From contig NZ_CP025120.1 of NCBI RefSeq assembly GCF_002838765.1, positions 1,488,001 to 1,552,000 on the forward strand: a stretch of DNA of 64,000 bases. Direction: 5' to 3'. Origin of the DNA: Kangiella profundi. Its GTDB lineage: Bacteria > Pseudomonadota > Gammaproteobacteria > Enterobacterales > Kangiellaceae. The notes under the pieces were generated by a model. The model saw only the letters and a list, made by a program, of their open reading frames with translations, had not been told where the DNA came from and did no database searches. Below, one piece after another: positions 9,950-18,824 of the stretch. Made by a program: the position numbers and the translations under genes. Position 1 is the stretch's first letter. Each line of letters begins with the position of its first letter.

Positions 9950-10969
9950 CTATAAGTAATTTTTTACAAGTATTTCAGCGATTTGAACTGTGTTCAATGC
10001 CGCACCTTTGCGAACATTATCGGAAACAATCCACATTGCCAGCCCATTTTCCATGCCAACATCCTTACGAATACGGCTCACAAACACATCATCCTTACCG
10101 CTGGCATGCGTCACAGGTGTCGCATAATCCAGCTTGCTCATATCATCAACTACGGTTACACCGGGAGCATTTTTTAACAGGTATCTTGCTTGCTCCACGT
10201 CCAATGGAACACGAGTCTTGATATGCACGGCTTCAGAGTGGCCATAGAAAACCGGCACTCGGACCGCTGTTGGGCTAACTCCGATAGATGGGTCTTCAAA
10301 AATTTTGTGAGTTTCCCACACCATCTTCATTTCTTCTTTGGTATATCCGTTATCCTGTACTTTGTCGATATTTGGCAAGACATTAAAAGCAATCTGTTTG
10401 TCATAAACTTTATTAGTCGCTTCACGTCCATTCAGTAGTTGAGCTGTCTGACTAGCAAGTTCCTCGACCGCTTTATGGCCTGAACCTGAAACCGCCTGAT
10501 AGGTACAAACATTGATATGCTCAATGCCAACGTCATCCTGAATGGGCTTTAGAGCCACTAATAATTGCATCGTCGAACAATTTGGATTGGCAATGATGCC
10601 GCGATTTTTGTAATCGGCAATTCTTTCTGGGTTAACTTCAGCAACCACTAAAGGAATATCATCGTCATATCGGAAGTGTGATGTGTTATCAACTACTACG
10701 CAGCCAGCTTCGGCAGCTTTTGGCGCATATTCTGCTGAGATATCTCCACCAGCAGAAAAAAGTCCAATATCTGCCTTTGAAAAGTCAAAGTCTGCAAGGT
10801 TCTCTACTCGAATTGACTTACCCTTAAACATAACGCGCTCGCCTGCAGAACGCTCGCTTGCCAACAGGTAAAGATTCTCAACTGGAAAGTCACGCTCCTC
10901 CAGGATTTCACGAATAGTAACACCGACAGCACCAGTGGCGCCGACAATTGCGACATTAACTTTTTTCAA
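9950..10969 (-). CDS. asd: Aspartate-semialdehyde dehydrogenase
   Basis: Reduces beta-aspartyl phosphate to aspartate semialdehyde with NADPH, the branch to lysine/diaminopimelate, threonine and methionine. The 339-residue protein has the NADP fold GATGAVG (10-16), the phosphate-binding SAGGDISAEYAP region, the active-site cysteine C131 (NPNCSTMQL), the substrate block SGSGHKAVEEL and the catalytic His region VPVFYGHSEAVH. The length and motifs fit the Gram-positive/Pseudomonas-type Asd2 better than the 367-residue E. coli Asd. It is not the catalytically dead Usg paralogue, because the cysteine is intact. It lies 124 nt upstream of fimV. Confidence 0.95.
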   Translation of the reverse strand: MKKVNVAIVGATGAVGVTIREILEERDFPVENLYLLASERSAGERVMFKGKSIRVENLADFDFSKADIGLFSAGGDISAEYAPKAAEAGCVVVDNTSHFRYDDDIPLVVAEVNPERIADYKNRGIIANPNCSTMQLLVALKPIQDDVGIEHINVCTYQAVSGSGHKAVEELASQTAQLLNGREATNKVYDKQIAFNVLPNIDKVQDNGYTKEEMKMVWETHKIFEDPSIGVSPTAVRVPVFYGHSEAVHIKTRVPLDVEQARYLLKNAPGVTVVDDMSKLDYATPVTHASGKDDVFVSRIRKDVGMENGLAMWIVSDNVRKGAALNTVQIAEILVKNYL

Positions 10970-11029
10970 TCTAGCTCTCCGAAAACACTTAAATAATAAT
11001 TGATAGGTAACTTAAAGTACTGTTAATAA

Positions 11030-11353
11030 CTACTTCTTTTTGTTGAACATTATCCATACACGCATTGCTACATAGCCAATAAACCCTGCAGCAATCATAT
11101 AATGTGATGCTAACACCCAGAGTTCAGCATTATCTTCCGGATGGACGTATTTCAACAAAAAGCCTGCGGCAAATAATAGAATGGCTAAAAACGAATAACT
11201 CTGTAAACGTCGGTTGCGCTTTAATTTTTGAATATGGACTGCGCGCTCCAACTGCTCTTCGCTTGAACCCTTGAGCACAGCACCGCAATGGGTACAAACT
11301 TCCGCTTTACTCGAAATGCGCTTGCCACACACGATACATCTAATAATTGACAT
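11030..11353 (-). CDS. Small zinc-ribbon membrane protein, function unknown
   Basis: A 107-residue protein with an N-terminal zinc ribbon (C6xxC9 and C20xxC23, as CIVC and CTHC), a basic amphipathic stretch (about 35-50), and two predicted membrane helices (about 52-71 and 83-102). The topology suggests a cytosolic ribbon next to a helical hairpin. No enzymatic motif is visible. It starts 33 nt after pepN ends and could be co-transcribed with it. The function is not recognised; family members are usually annotated only as zinc-ribbon domain proteins. Confidence 0.8.
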   Translation of the reverse strand: MSIIRCIVCGKRISSKAEVCTHCGAVLKGSSEEQLERAVHIQKLKRNRRLQSYSFLAILLFAAGFLLKYVHPEDNAELWVLASHYMIAAGFIGYVAMRVWIMFNKKK

Positions 11354-11386
11354 AACTCACTCGTATTTTTATCGGTTAAATTTGAA

Positions 11387-14053
11387 TCAGCCCAAGGCCT
11401 TGCTCGCTATCTCATAAACATCCTTGGACAAATCAGGCAGTTGCAAAATACCCTGTAATTGTTCGCACATCAAGCGCTGACGCTCGTCATCGAACTTTTT
11501 CCAGCGGTTGAAAGCACCAGTCAAACGAGCTGCGGTTTGTGGATTTACACTGTAAAGCTGTTTTATCTGCTCTGCCAGGAATACATACCCTTTACCATCC
11601 CTGCGATGGAACTGCGGCAAGTTCGAGCCAGCGAAAGCCCCCACCACTGAGCGTACTTTATTGGGGTTTTTAATATCAAAAGCAGGATGCTCAATTAAAC
11701 CCTTAACTCTCTCAATGGTTTTATCAGTCGGATCCGTTGCCTGAGCAGAAAGCCATTTGTTAACCACAAGCTCTTCATCTTGCCATTTGCGGTAGAAGTC
11801 GTCAGCAATTTGCTTTTTCTGGTTATAATTAGAGTGCATAAGAAGCTGTAAAGCGGTTTCGGCGTCGGTCATATTATTGCTGTTGACCAACTGGCTAACC
11901 GCCAGCTCATAGGCTTTTGGCTTATCAAGCGCTACCAGATAACTCAAACACACTCCCGCAAATGCTCGTTTTGCAATGGCGGCCTTATCCTGCTTAAAGT
12001 CTCCAACATGATGATTGGCTTGATAATGAACCAGCCAATCCATTTCCAACTGTTTCGCCAGCTCACGCTTAAGGAAGTCATGGGCGGCAATAAGGTGATC
12101 CAGATTAACCCGCTCAACCTCTTCGATGAGAGCTTTAATATCAGGCAAAGTCAGAGCCAGTGCCTTAAAGCGACCATCCAGGGAATCATCGGCTAACAAA
12201 TTCTGTACCGCATTAACTAGATGCAGTGGGAACTGCATCGGCTCACCGGCTTCCTGCTCTGCGCATAGCTGCCAGATCACCCGAGTAAACAGCCTCTGCC
12301 CTGCTTCCCATCGATTAAAGGGATCCTTATCATGTGCATACAGAAAAGCCAGCTCATGATCGTTGTAATCATAAAACAGACGCACTGGCGCAGAAAAATT
12401 ACGTAATAATGACAACACGGGCTTATGGGAAACTCCGACGAATTCAAAAGTTTGCTCCGCTTCTGTCAGATGCAATATATCATCAGTCAGCTGTTCCTTA
12501 TTTGATGCCAGCTCGAGCGCCAGGTCATTACCATCTTTATCAAGCAGGCCGAGCTTTAGTGGAATATGGAATGGTTGTTTATTGGATTGCCCGGGGGTGT
12601 CGGGACATGACTGCCCAATTTGCAGTGTCAGCTTTTTGTGTAACTCATCATATTCACTGGTTACAGTTACTTCCGGAGTCCCCGCCTGTGAATACCAGCG
12701 TCTAAACTGCTTGAGGTCGTAGCCATTAGCATCTTCCATAGCACTGACAAAATCTTCGCAGGTAACAGCCTGACCATCGTGACGTTCAAAATACAAATCC
12801 ATTCCGCGCCTGAACCCGTCTGCACCCAACAGGGTATGGTACATACGAATAATTTCGGCTCCTTTGTTATAAACGGTAACCGTATAAAAGTTATTCATTT
12901 CTATGTAACTGTCTGGACGGATCGGATGTGCCATCGGACCTGCATCTTCTGCAAACTGATGCGAGCGAATAACTTTGACGTCTTCAATTCGCTTTACTGC
13001 ATGATCAGTCTGATCAGCTGTAAATTGCTGGTCTCTGAATACCGTAAGCCCCTCTTTCAAACTCAACTGAAACCAGTCACGACAGGTTACGCGATTGCCA
13101 GTCCAGTTATGAAAATACTCATGCGCTATTACTGCTTCTACATCTTCAAAATCCTGATCGGTCGCAGTTTCAGGGTGTGCCAGCACATATTTTGTATTGA
13201 AAATATTTAGGCCTTTATTCTCCATCGCGCCCATGTTGAAGTCACCAACAGCCACAATCATGTAGATATCGAGATCATATTCAAGTCCAAACACTTGTTC
13301 ATCCCAGGCCATGGCTTTTTTCAATGAGGCCATCGCATGATGACATTGCTCTAGCTTTCCTTTATCGACGTAAATTTCAAGCTTGATATCGCGTCCTGAG
13401 CGAGTCGTAAAATGGTCTTCCAACAAATCATAGTCACCTGCGCACAAGGCAAACAGGTAGCTGGGTTTGCGAAATGGGTCTTGCCAGATGGCATAGTGAC
13501 GACCATTGGCTAAGCTGCCATGTTCAATCTGATTACCATTAGACAGTAAATGAGGATATTTCTTCTTTTCAGCCTCAATGCGAACATCAAAGGTGCTCAT
13601 AACGTCGGGGCGATCAAGATAATAAGTAATCTTGCGGAACCCTTCCGCTTCGCACTGAGTACAAAATTTGCCATTGGACAGGTATAGGCCTTCCAGGCTG
13701 GTATTCTGAGCAGGATGAATTTTGACTTTAGTAACTAGCTCAAAAGGAGACTCTTGATAATCCAAACCTTCAATTTTGCTGAGCCATATAGTCAGTTGCT
13801 CTGACTCAACTTCATATTGCTCCTGCACAAGCTTTTGCCCAGCGACATCGATACCCTGCAACTCTAAATCTTCACCGTCAAGCACCAGAGCATCTGAAGA
13901 ATCGGCTGCCGGGTTGGCCTGCAACATCAAACGAGCAGTTACAATTGTGTAATCATCAAACAGCTCAAAATTTAATGAAACTTTATTAATGAGAAATGCA
14001 GATGGCTTATAATCTTTGCGGTATTTTACTAGGATACTATCGCTGGTTTTCAT
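11387..14053 (-). CDS. pepN: Aminopeptidase N (M1 family)
   Basis: A broad-specificity cytosolic zinc aminopeptidase that completes degradation of peptides. The 888 residues match PepN of E. coli (870). The exopeptidase motif GAMEN is in VAVGDFNMGAMENKGLNIF, and the zinc site is H311-E-Y-F-H315 with the third ligand in the downstream SLKEGLTVFRD. The C-terminal helical domain is full length. The ATG at 14053 begins MKTSDSILVKYRKDYKPSAF, the usual family start. The gene is divergent from the small Cys-rich gene at 14177. Together with the secreted peptidase at 19287 it suggests peptide use. Confidence 0.97.
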   Translation of the reverse strand: MKTSDSILVKYRKDYKPSAFLINKVSLNFELFDDYTIVTARLMLQANPAADSSDALVLDGEDLELQGIDVAGQKLVQEQYEVESEQLTIWLSKIEGLDYQESPFELVTKVKIHPAQNTSLEGLYLSNGKFCTQCEAEGFRKITYYLDRPDVMSTFDVRIEAEKKKYPHLLSNGNQIEHGSLANGRHYAIWQDPFRKPSYLFALCAGDYDLLEDHFTTRSGRDIKLEIYVDKGKLEQCHHAMASLKKAMAWDEQVFGLEYDLDIYMIVAVGDFNMGAMENKGLNIFNTKYVLAHPETATDQDFEDVEAVIAHEYFHNWTGNRVTCRDWFQLSLKEGLTVFRDQQFTADQTDHAVKRIEDVKVIRSHQFAEDAGPMAHPIRPDSYIEMNNFYTVTVYNKGAEIIRMYHTLLGADGFRRGMDLYFERHDGQAVTCEDFVSAMEDANGYDLKQFRRWYSQAGTPEVTVTSEYDELHKKLTLQIGQSCPDTPGQSNKQPFHIPLKLGLLDKDGNDLALELASNKEQLTDDILHLTEAEQTFEFVGVSHKPVLSLLRNFSAPVRLFYDYNDHELAFLYAHDKDPFNRWEAGQRLFTRVIWQLCAEQEAGEPMQFPLHLVNAVQNLLADDSLDGRFKALALTLPDIKALIEEVERVNLDHLIAAHDFLKRELAKQLEMDWLVHYQANHHVGDFKQDKAAIAKRAFAGVCLSYLVALDKPKAYELAVSQLVNSNNMTDAETALQLLMHSNYNQKKQIADDFYRKWQDEELVVNKWLSAQATDPTDKTIERVKGLIEHPAFDIKNPNKVRSVVGAFAGSNLPQFHRRDGKGYVFLAEQIKQLYSVNPQTAARLTGAFNRWKKFDDERQRLMCEQLQGILQLPDLSKDVYEIASKALG

Positions 14054-14176
14054 AAAAGCTCTTTGTTAGATGTCCAATACTATTCTTAAACTAAATTGGC
14101 GTTATTGTAGCAATCATGGAAACTATTCGATATAAAAGACTTCGCCAAAACAAACTTACCGATTAAAGACATCAAT

Positions 14177-14560
14177 ATGTGCCAATGTTCAACCCTAGCC
14201 GATATCCTGCTTGGTGATGATGAAATTATCAGCAACAATCCTCAGCATCCGCTGCATGGTCTTGATGAAGTAGACTGGAATCCTTCTCAGTGGGCATGTT
14301 TGAATCAGTGTTCGATGTGTGGCCAGTATTGGCATATTGATATTGCCAGGGCTAATCAGATTGGAATATGTGTAAAAGTACAGGATCGCGACGCATGGCA
14401 AAAACTGGATACCACTCATGCAAGAATTGATTTAATGGTTCAAAACCACGGTGGATTAAGTTTTGAAATATGCAAATGGAAACAGTGCAACAAGAACTGT
14501 GTTAAAGGGCTCGCCTTTTGCCCCGAACATGCCTATTTTGAGATGGATATAAAAGCTTAA
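14177..14560 (+). CDS. Cys-rich hypothetical protein
   Basis: An unrecognised 127-residue soluble protein. It has ten cysteines, several in paired or metal-ligand-like settings: C2 and C4 at the start, CLNQCSMC in the middle, and CKWKQCNKNC then CPEH at the end. This suggests one or two zinc sites. No signal peptide or membrane helix is seen. It is divergent from pepN (123-nt gap) and stands alone before the E1/E2 operon. The start at 14177 lacks a strong ribosome binding site. Codon use resembles its neighbours, and the spacing and composition argue for a real gene. Confidence 0.6.
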   Translation: MCQCSTLADILLGDDEIISNNPQHPLHGLDEVDWNPSQWACLNQCSMCGQYWHIDIARANQIGICVKVQDRDAWQKLDTTHARIDLMVQNHGGLSFEICKWKQCNKNCVKGLAFCPEHAYFEMDIKA

Positions 14561-14895
14561 ACATTGATACTTATATTAGCCGTCAATGCAAAACAAGCGT
14601 TAATAACTGACTGAATTTTGGTTGAAAAGCCATTTGAAAGCATTAGTTTTAATAATCCTTAGGCGGGCAACCTACAACAGAATTGATGGATCACTGGTCA
14701 GAAGAGCCAGTCACTATACAAAAGCCTTAAAAATCCGTACAATCGCCACCGAAAACAGCTGTTTTTAACCATGGGAAAGCTCAAATTAACGGCTGAGCGA
14801 ACGCTCTAACTTATTAAAAAATAAGTACATTTTTAAAGTGACGAATAATAAATCACTCTTCATAAACCGTTAACGAAAAAGCTTTATAAATCACG

Positions 14896-14930
14896 TATAA
14901 TCGAACAAATTTTGCGAGAAGGTTCGATTA
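14896..14930 (+). promoter_or_regulatory. Promoter -10 with overlapping 9-bp inverted repeat ahead of the E1/E2 operon
   Basis: A consensus -10 hexamer TATAAT (14896-14901) overlaps the left arm of a perfect inverted repeat, TAATCGAAC (14898-14906) and GTTCGATTA (14922-14930), with a 15-nt spacer. The site is 50-84 nt before the TTG start. Its position suggests a repressor operator; as RNA, part could also form a 5' hairpin. The rest of the 419-nt gap (14561-14979) shows no gene. Confidence 0.5.
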
Positions 14931-14979
14931 GACCAAAACTGTGAATCAACTTTCCCAGTAACCTTAGGAGAATGTAGCC

Positions 14980-16071
14980 TTGACGACTACAACTGTTGCT
15001 TCTTTTGAAATCAAGTACCACCAGTATCTTGATCCTCAGGGTAAACCAACCCAGGAACTACCCGCATTTGCCAAAGATATGGATAAAATGCGTAAACTTT
15101 ACCGCGATATGGCGCTATTACGTGCTTTTGATGCAAAAGCATATGCCTTACAACGTACCGGTAAAATGGGTACCTACCCTGCTTCATTAGGTCAGGAAGC
15201 CATCGGCATTGGTTATGGCGATGCAATGACTGCTGAAGACGTCCTTATTCCTTATTACCGCTCAACTGGTGCCATGCTGAAACATGGCATCACCATGGAA
15301 GAAATCCTACTTTATTGGGGCGGTGATGAAAGCGGTTCGAATTATTCTGTTGCTAAAGAAGACTTCCCCATCTGTGTACCAATTGCTAACCAGATCATCC
15401 ATGCTTCTGGTGTTGCCAAAGCGATTCAGATGCGCGGTCAAAAGCGTGCAGTCGCCACTGAAATTGGTGAAGGCGGTACTTCAGAGGGTGATTTCTACGA
15501 AGGCATTAACGTTGCTGGTATCTGGAATCTTGGTGTTGTATTCATGGTTAACAACAACCAATGGGCAATTTCTGTACCGACTGAAATCCAAACAGCTTGT
15601 GAAACCTATGCTCAAAAAGCTATCGCAGCTGGTATCGAAGGCGTGCAAGTTGACGGTAATGACATCATCGCAGTAAAACAGGTTGCCGAATATGCGTTTG
15701 AAAAAGCGCGTAACGGTGGCGGGCCAACTTTGATTGAAGCCATAACTTATCGTTTGTGCGATCACACAACAGCAGATGATGCATCTCGTTATGACGATCC
15801 TAAGGTGAAAGAAGAAGCCTGGAAAAATGAGCCAATGGTTCGTTTACGCAAATACCTCGAAGCGAATAAAGCCTGGTCTGATAAAGACGAGGAAGCCATG
15901 AAAGCTGAAATTGCTAAAGAGGTTGAAGCAGCAGTGAAAGCCTATGAAGAGACTCCAAAACCTGGTCCAGAATTAATGTTCGACCACTTATACGCGGAAC
16001 TACCAGAGCTAACAAAACCACAACGTGAAGCAGCGATCAAGCTGGCCGAAAAAGCGCGAGGTGCAAAATAA
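14980..16071 (+). CDS. 2-oxo acid dehydrogenase E1 component, alpha subunit (thiamine diphosphate)
   Basis: A 363-residue alpha subunit of a heterotetrameric E1, which decarboxylates pyruvate or branched-chain 2-oxo acids and reductively acylates the lipoyl group of E2. The thiamine diphosphate/Mg motif runs from G163 (GEGGTSEGDF) to N192 (VNNNQWAIS). The substrate-channel block RTGKMGTYPASLGQEA is present. The start is an unusual TTG at 14980, chosen because TAGGAG lies 9 nt upstream and no ATG is nearby. The stop overlaps the start of the beta subunit by 1 nt. Whether the physiological substrate is pyruvate or branched-chain oxo acids is not settled by the sequence. Confidence 0.9.
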   Translation: MTTTTVASFEIKYHQYLDPQGKPTQELPAFAKDMDKMRKLYRDMALLRAFDAKAYALQRTGKMGTYPASLGQEAIGIGYGDAMTAEDVLIPYYRSTGAMLKHGITMEEILLYWGGDESGSNYSVAKEDFPICVPIANQIIHASGVAKAIQMRGQKRAVATEIGEGGTSEGDFYEGINVAGIWNLGVVFMVNNNQWAISVPTEIQTACETYAQKAIAAGIEGVQVDGNDIIAVKQVAEYAFEKARNGGGPTLIEAITYRLCDHTTADDASRYDDPKVKEEAWKNEPMVRLRKYLEANKAWSDKDEEAMKAEIAKEVEAAVKAYEETPKPGPELMFDHLYAELPELTKPQREAAIKLAEKARGAK

Positions 16072-17051
16072 TGGCAGCGATTACTTTAATTGAAGCAGTC
16101 AATGCAGCAATGGCCTATGAGCTTGAGCATGATAAAGATGTTGTATTGTTTGGTGAAGATGTTGGTAAAAACGGTGGTGTATTCCGCGCAACCGACGGCC
16201 TACAAAAGAAGTATGGTTCAGACCGTGTAATTGACTCCCCTCTCGCGGAGTCAATGATTGCTGGTCTTGCCGTTGGTATGGCCGCGCAAGGCATGAAGCC
16301 AATCGCAGAAATGCAGTTTATGGGCTTTATCTTCCCTGCGGTTGACCAAATATTCTGTCATGCTGCCCGTATGCGTCATCGTACACGTGGTCGTTTGACT
16401 TTACCGATGGTGATTCGTGCACCATACGGTGGCGGTATTCACGCACCAGAGCATCACTCAGAGTCAACTGAAGCTCTCTTCGCACATATACCTGGCCTGA
16501 AGGTGGTTATCCCTTCAAACCCTAGCCGCGCTTACGGTTTAATGTTAGCCGCTATTCGTGACCCAGACCCTGTGATTTTCCTTGAGCCAAAACGTGTTTA
16601 TCGAATTGTTAAGCATGAAGTAGAAGACAATGGCGAAGAATACCCATTGGAAGCATGTTTCGTGGATCGCGAAGGCTCTGACATTACCCTGATTTCATGG
16701 GGCGCAATGATGCATGAAACCTTGCAAGCTGCTGAAAAACTAGCAGCAGAAGGCATAGATGCTGAGGTGATCGATGTAGCGACAATCAGCCCAATTGATA
16801 TGGATACGATTCTTGAATCCGTTCAAAAGACTGGTCGTGTTTGTATCGTACAGGAAGCTCCTAAGTCCGGCTCTGTAGGCTCTGAAATTGCCGCTGAAAT
16901 TGCCGAAAAAGCTATTCTAAGTCTACTCGCACCAATTGGCCGCGTTTCAGGTTACGACACTGTCATGCCATACTACCGCTTAGAAAAACAATATATGCCA
17001 ACCGTGGATCGCATCCTCGATGAAGCACGCAAAATCATGGAGTACAAATGA
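16071..17051 (+). CDS. 2-oxo acid dehydrogenase E1 component, beta subunit
   Basis: The 326-residue beta subunit completing the E1 active site. It begins AAITLIEAVNAAMAYELEHD, carries the VFGEDVG-type block (VVLFGEDVGKNGGVFRAT) and FDSPLAE-like VIDSPLAESMIAGLAVGMA, and the PYGGGIHAPEHHSESTEA segment characteristic of PdhB/BkdB beta subunits. The C-terminal transketolase domain ends YRLEKQYMPTVDRILDEAR. It overlaps the alpha gene by 1 nt (TAATG) and the E2 gene by 4 nt (ATGA), so all three should be translationally coupled at equal levels. Confidence 0.94.
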   Translation: MAAITLIEAVNAAMAYELEHDKDVVLFGEDVGKNGGVFRATDGLQKKYGSDRVIDSPLAESMIAGLAVGMAAQGMKPIAEMQFMGFIFPAVDQIFCHAARMRHRTRGRLTLPMVIRAPYGGGIHAPEHHSESTEALFAHIPGLKVVIPSNPSRAYGLMLAAIRDPDPVIFLEPKRVYRIVKHEVEDNGEEYPLEACFVDREGSDITLISWGAMMHETLQAAEKLAAEGIDAEVIDVATISPIDMDTILESVQKTGRVCIVQEAPKSGSVGSEIAAEIAEKAILSLLAPIGRVSGYDTVMPYYRLEKQYMPTVDRILDEARKIMEYK

Positions 17052-18766
17052 AACAGTTTAACTTACCCGATTTAGGTGAAGGCTTACCAGATGCGGAGAT
17101 CGTACGCTGGTTAGTTAAAGAAGGTGATGAAGTAACTGTCGACCAGCCAATGGTCGAGATGGAAACTGCAAAAGCCGTGGTTGAAGTGCCTTCTCCATTC
17201 GCCGGTCGTATCAGTAAATTGCATGGCAAAGAAGGTGATGTCATAGATGTTGGTGCTGTTCTAGTAACCTTTGGAGAGGTTGGTGAAGTAGCTGAAGAAG
17301 CTCCAGAGCCAGCACCCGTAACTGAAACTACAAATGATGAGACACCATCACAAGCATCAGCTCCTGCTGCTGGTAGCGACACTTTCTTACTTCCGGATTT
17401 AGGCGAAGGTTTGCCAGATGCGGAAATTGTACGTTGGCTAGTTAAAGAAGGTGATACGGTTACTGTTGATCAACCAATGGTTGAAATGGAAACCGCAAAG
17501 GCTGTGGTTGAGGTGCCCTCTCCTTTTGCAGGTAAAGTGTCCAAACTTTACGGTCAGGCAGGTGATGTTATCGAAGTTGGTGCACCATTAGTAGAATTCG
17601 GCGGTACTGGCGGCAGCTCTAGTGGAGAAAGCAAAGCAGCGGCACCAGCTAAAGAAGAAGCTGGAGAAGAAAAGCGCGCTGACAGCGGTACTGTGGTTGG
17701 CGCCGTTGAAGTCGGCAATCATGTTGTCGCTGAAACAGCCAACGCTGTTGTAAAAGCACTAGCCAAAAAATTGAAAGTCGACTTAACGAAAGTTAAAGGC
17801 TCTGGCAAAGATGGCGCTATCACACAGAAAGATGTACGAGAAGCCGCTAAGTCAGGTGCAACTGCCTCAACAACTACGGCAGAGCTACCACAACAAACAG
17901 CCGGTGTTGATACTTCAAACCCACTTGCCTATAAAGCCTCGCCTGCAGTACGTGCATTAGCGCGTAAACTTGGTGTTGATTTGGGTGATTGTAATCCAAC
18001 AGGTCGCAAAGGTTCGATTACCCGTGATGATGTTGAACAGGCCTCAAAAGGTGGTTCATCTGCTCCACGCCAGTCACAACCAGCTATGTCAGCACAACAG
18101 GCTAAAGGTCTGCCAGCTGTCAGCGTTGAGGTGCAGCCAGAAAAAGTCCGTGGTGTTCGTCGCGCCATGGCGATGGGTATGGCAAATTCACATGCTACAG
18201 TCGTTCCTACCAGCCTAGTTGAAGATGCAGACATTACTGCATGGCCAAAAGGTACTGACTCCCTAGCACGTTATGTTCGCGCAATTGTTACTGCTGCAAA
18301 ACAGGTTCCAGCAATGAATGCCTGGTTTGATGGTGAGAACTTCGAACGCTTATTGCATCCGAATGTTAATGTGGGTATCGCGGTAGACTCTCCGGACGGT
18401 TTATACGTTCCGGTTGTGCATAACGCAGACCGCATGGATATGGCAGGGGTTCGAGCTAGAGTTCAGGAATTACGTGAAAAGATTGAAACCAAATCTTTGA
18501 AGCAAGATGATCAGCAAAATGCGACCATCACCCTTTCAAACTTTGGCTCAATCGCGGGTCGTTATGGTACCCCGGTTGTATCGCCACCTCAGGTAGCAAT
18601 TCTTGGAACAGGCCGTTTCCGTAACGAGCTCAAGCTAACGGACAAAGGCATTACCAATGCAAAAATGTTGCCATTGTCATTAACTTTTGATCATCGCGCA
18701 TGTACCGGTGGTGAAGCTGCCCGCTTCCTGGCAGCTGTGATTGAAGACTTACAGTTAGCTCGTTAA
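17048..18766 (+). CDS. 2-oxo acid dehydrogenase E2 component (dihydrolipoyl acyltransferase), two lipoyl domains
   Basis: The 572-residue core acyltransferase carries acyl groups from E1 to CoA. Order: lipoyl domain 1 (2-78, lipoyl Lys42), Glu/Pro/Ala linker, lipoyl domain 2 (112-187, Lys151), linker, a peripheral-subunit-binding-like segment (about 231-268), linker, a second and more canonical binding domain (about 297-334), and the catalytic domain (about 355-572). Both lipoyl sites sit in METAKAVVEVPSPF. The catalytic motif normally written DHRxxDG reads DHRACTGG (His549, Thr553), so the usual Asp is Thr. No lipoamide dehydrogenase gene follows; a terminator comes 20 nt after the stop, so E3 must be supplied from elsewhere. 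Substrate (pyruvate or branched-chain) is undecided. Confidence 0.92.
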   Translation: MKQFNLPDLGEGLPDAEIVRWLVKEGDEVTVDQPMVEMETAKAVVEVPSPFAGRISKLHGKEGDVIDVGAVLVTFGEVGEVAEEAPEPAPVTETTNDETPSQASAPAAGSDTFLLPDLGEGLPDAEIVRWLVKEGDTVTVDQPMVEMETAKAVVEVPSPFAGKVSKLYGQAGDVIEVGAPLVEFGGTGGSSSGESKAAAPAKEEAGEEKRADSGTVVGAVEVGNHVVAETANAVVKALAKKLKVDLTKVKGSGKDGAITQKDVREAAKSGATASTTTAELPQQTAGVDTSNPLAYKASPAVRALARKLGVDLGDCNPTGRKGSITRDDVEQASKGGSSAPRQSQPAMSAQQAKGLPAVSVEVQPEKVRGVRRAMAMGMANSHATVVPTSLVEDADITAWPKGTDSLARYVRAIVTAAKQVPAMNAWFDGENFERLLHPNVNVGIAVDSPDGLYVPVVHNADRMDMAGVRARVQELREKIETKSLKQDDQQNATITLSNFGSIAGRYGTPVVSPPQVAILGTGRFRNELKLTDKGITNAKMLPLSLTFDHRACTGGEAARFLAAVIEDLQLAR

Positions 18767-18785
18767 ATCAAGCAACATCCCGTTC

Positions 18786-18824
18786 AAAAAAAGCGCAGTG
18801 TTAGCGACTAACCTGCGCTTTTTT
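18786..18824. terminator. Bidirectional terminator between E2 and the convergent small membrane gene
   Basis: AAGCGCA and TGCGCTT pair (7 bp), capped by a second GTTAG/CTAAC stem, with seven A on the left and six T on the right, so it can serve both strands. The stop codon and last few codons of the minus-strand gene at 18808 lie inside it. Confidence 0.85.

Noticed and set aside
12779-13210. 143-codon open frame on the plus strand
   Set aside because: It is antisense to the central, highly conserved part of pepN, has no ribosome site, and no recognisable protein character.
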